Of a stretch of 64,000 bases of DNA, positions 63,192 to 64,000 are shown piece by piece. Position numbers and translations under genes: made by a program. The notes beneath the pieces are model-generated. The model saw only the letters and a list, made by a program, of their open reading frames with translations. It was not told the origin of the DNA and searched no databases. Position 1 is the first letter of the stretch; every line of letters begins with the position of its first letter. Source of the stretch: Pseudoclavibacter sp. AY1H1 (GTDB taxonomy: Bacteria > Actinomycetota > Actinomycetes > Actinomycetales > Microbacteriaceae); the NCBI RefSeq assembly GCF_002931055.1, contig NZ_PSXX01000012.1, positions 62,001 through 126,000 on the forward strand, read 5' to 3'.

Positions 63192-64000
63192 ATGACCGCC
63201 ATCACACGACGACTCATGTGGGTGACACTCGCAGCAGGCATGTTCGTCCAGAGCCTGTTCGCCTTCACCGGCGGCGGCACCGTGCCGCTGACCATCGCGA
63301 GCGTCGCCCTGCTCGCCGCCACCGGGGTGCTCCACGCCTGGGCGACCCGCGGGCCGCGGTTCGCCTCCGTGCTGCTCGCCGCCGCCGCGATCGGCTTCTT
63401 CGCGGAAGTCGTCGGTGTGGCCACGAGCTTCCCGTTCGGACAGTACATCTACACGCCGTCGCTCGGCTTCTCGCTCTTCGAGGTGCCGCTCATCGTGCCC
63501 CTCGCCTGGGTGACGATCGCCTACCCCGCGGTCATCATCGCGCGGAGACTCATCGGCACGGCGCCTGGCGCGCTGCGGCGTATCGTGCGCGTCGCCGTGG
63601 CCGCGTGGGCGCTCACCGCCTGGGATGTCTTCCTCGACCCCCAGATGGTCGATTCGGGGCACTGGGGCTGGAAGCACCCTGACCCGGGGATCCCCGGCGT
63701 CGACGGCATCCCGCTCACGAACTTCCTCGGCTGGTACCTGGTCTCGCTCATCATCTGCGGGCTCATCGACGCCGTCGCCGCTCGCTCGCAGAAGGTCGAC
63801 GGCGCACCGAGCGACGCGGCACCCTTCACGGTCTACCTGTGGACGTACGCGACGTGCGTCGTCGGCAACCTCACGTTCTTCGAGCGACCGAGCGTGGCTC
63901 TCGTCGGCGGCCTGATCATGGGTGCTATCGCGATCCCGCTTGTCGCCGTGCTGCTGCGCGACTGGCGGGCGAGGAGAGCCGAGCGCTCCCTCGTGGCTTC
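63192..64000 (+). CDS. CruF-like carotenoid biosynthesis membrane protein (DUF422), partial
   Basis: 269 codons are visible; it runs off the right edge. Seven or so membrane helices; family segments GFFAEVVGVATSFPFGQY, WDVFLDPQMVDSGHWGW and IPLTNFLGWYLVSL. The family includes 1',2'-hydratases that add water to psi-ends, as in bacterioruberin and myxoxanthophyll synthesis. Together with CrtI and a CrtA-like protein this suggests an acyclic, hydroxylated or C50 carotenoid, which the genes beyond the window would decide. Confidence 0.8.
   Translation, partial: MTAITRRLMWVTLAAGMFVQSLFAFTGGGTVPLTIASVALLAATGVLHAWATRGPRFASVLLAAAAIGFFAEVVGVATSFPFGQYIYTPSLGFSLFEVPLIVPLAWVTIAYPAVIIARRLIGTAPGALRRIVRVAVAAWALTAWDVFLDPQMVDSGHWGWKHPDPGIPGVDGIPLTNFLGWYLVSLIICGLIDAVAARSQKVDGAPSDAAPFTVYLWTYATCVVGNLTFFERPSVALVGGLIMGAIAIPLVAVLLRDWRARRAERSLVA

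Overview
The window is high-GC actinobacterial chromosome, most likely Micrococcales, family Microbacteriaceae or a close relative. The evidence is an Lsr2 nucleoid protein, a ClgR-type XRE regulator, DUF3046 beside recA, a PriA-type HisA, the block ftsK-pgsA-cinA-clgR-recA-recX-miaB-miaA-dapF-hflX-lexA, many GTG starts, and many genes with a TANNNT -10 box only 6-7 nt before the start codon (apparently leaderless). No rRNA, tRNA, CRISPR array, prophage or intact insertion sequence was seen.

Region by region. 1-2.1 kb: the N-terminal part of an NRPS (condensation plus start of adenylation), reading off the left edge, with a small secreted peptide gene upstream. 2.2-7.2 kb: a three-part membrane protein (DedA + rhomboid-like + MprF-type synthase domain), a flavodoxin-fold oxidoreductase divergent from a TetR regulator, a YdeI-like protein and a VOC protein. 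7.3-13.7 kb: a complete six-gene mevalonate operon (mevalonate kinase, diphosphomevalonate decarboxylase, phosphomevalonate kinase, type 2 IPP isomerase, HMG-CoA reductase, HMG-CoA synthase). 13.7-18.7 kb: universal stress protein, Lsr2, an AEC transporter, HtaA-domain protein, App1-type phosphatase, DedA protein. 18.9-24.8 kb: cydABDC. 24.9-33.3 kb: leuS, comEA, comEC, holA, a DUF1697 gene and rpsT, with two striking non-coding repeat regions. 33.4-39.7 kb: ABC-F ATPase, lepA, dapA, RNase J. 39.8-54.6 kb: ftsK to lexA plus a LysM cell-division-inhibitor-like gene. 54.7-58.8 kb: hisC, hisB, hisH, priA, sseB. 58.9-64 kb: carotenoid operon crtE-crtB-crtI-crtA-like-cruF-like, running off the right edge.

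The mevalonate operon makes IPP and DMAPP, and CrtE at the other end of the window condenses these to GGPP for CrtB and CrtI; the two operons therefore form a supply-and-use pair about 45 kb apart. The recA/recX and lexA/LysM loci carry SOS-box-like sites and belong to one DNA-damage regulon. The most unusual DNA is a perfect 70-bp palindrome with 15-bp tandem repeats behind leuS and a duplicated 84-bp hairpin-forming repeat behind holA.
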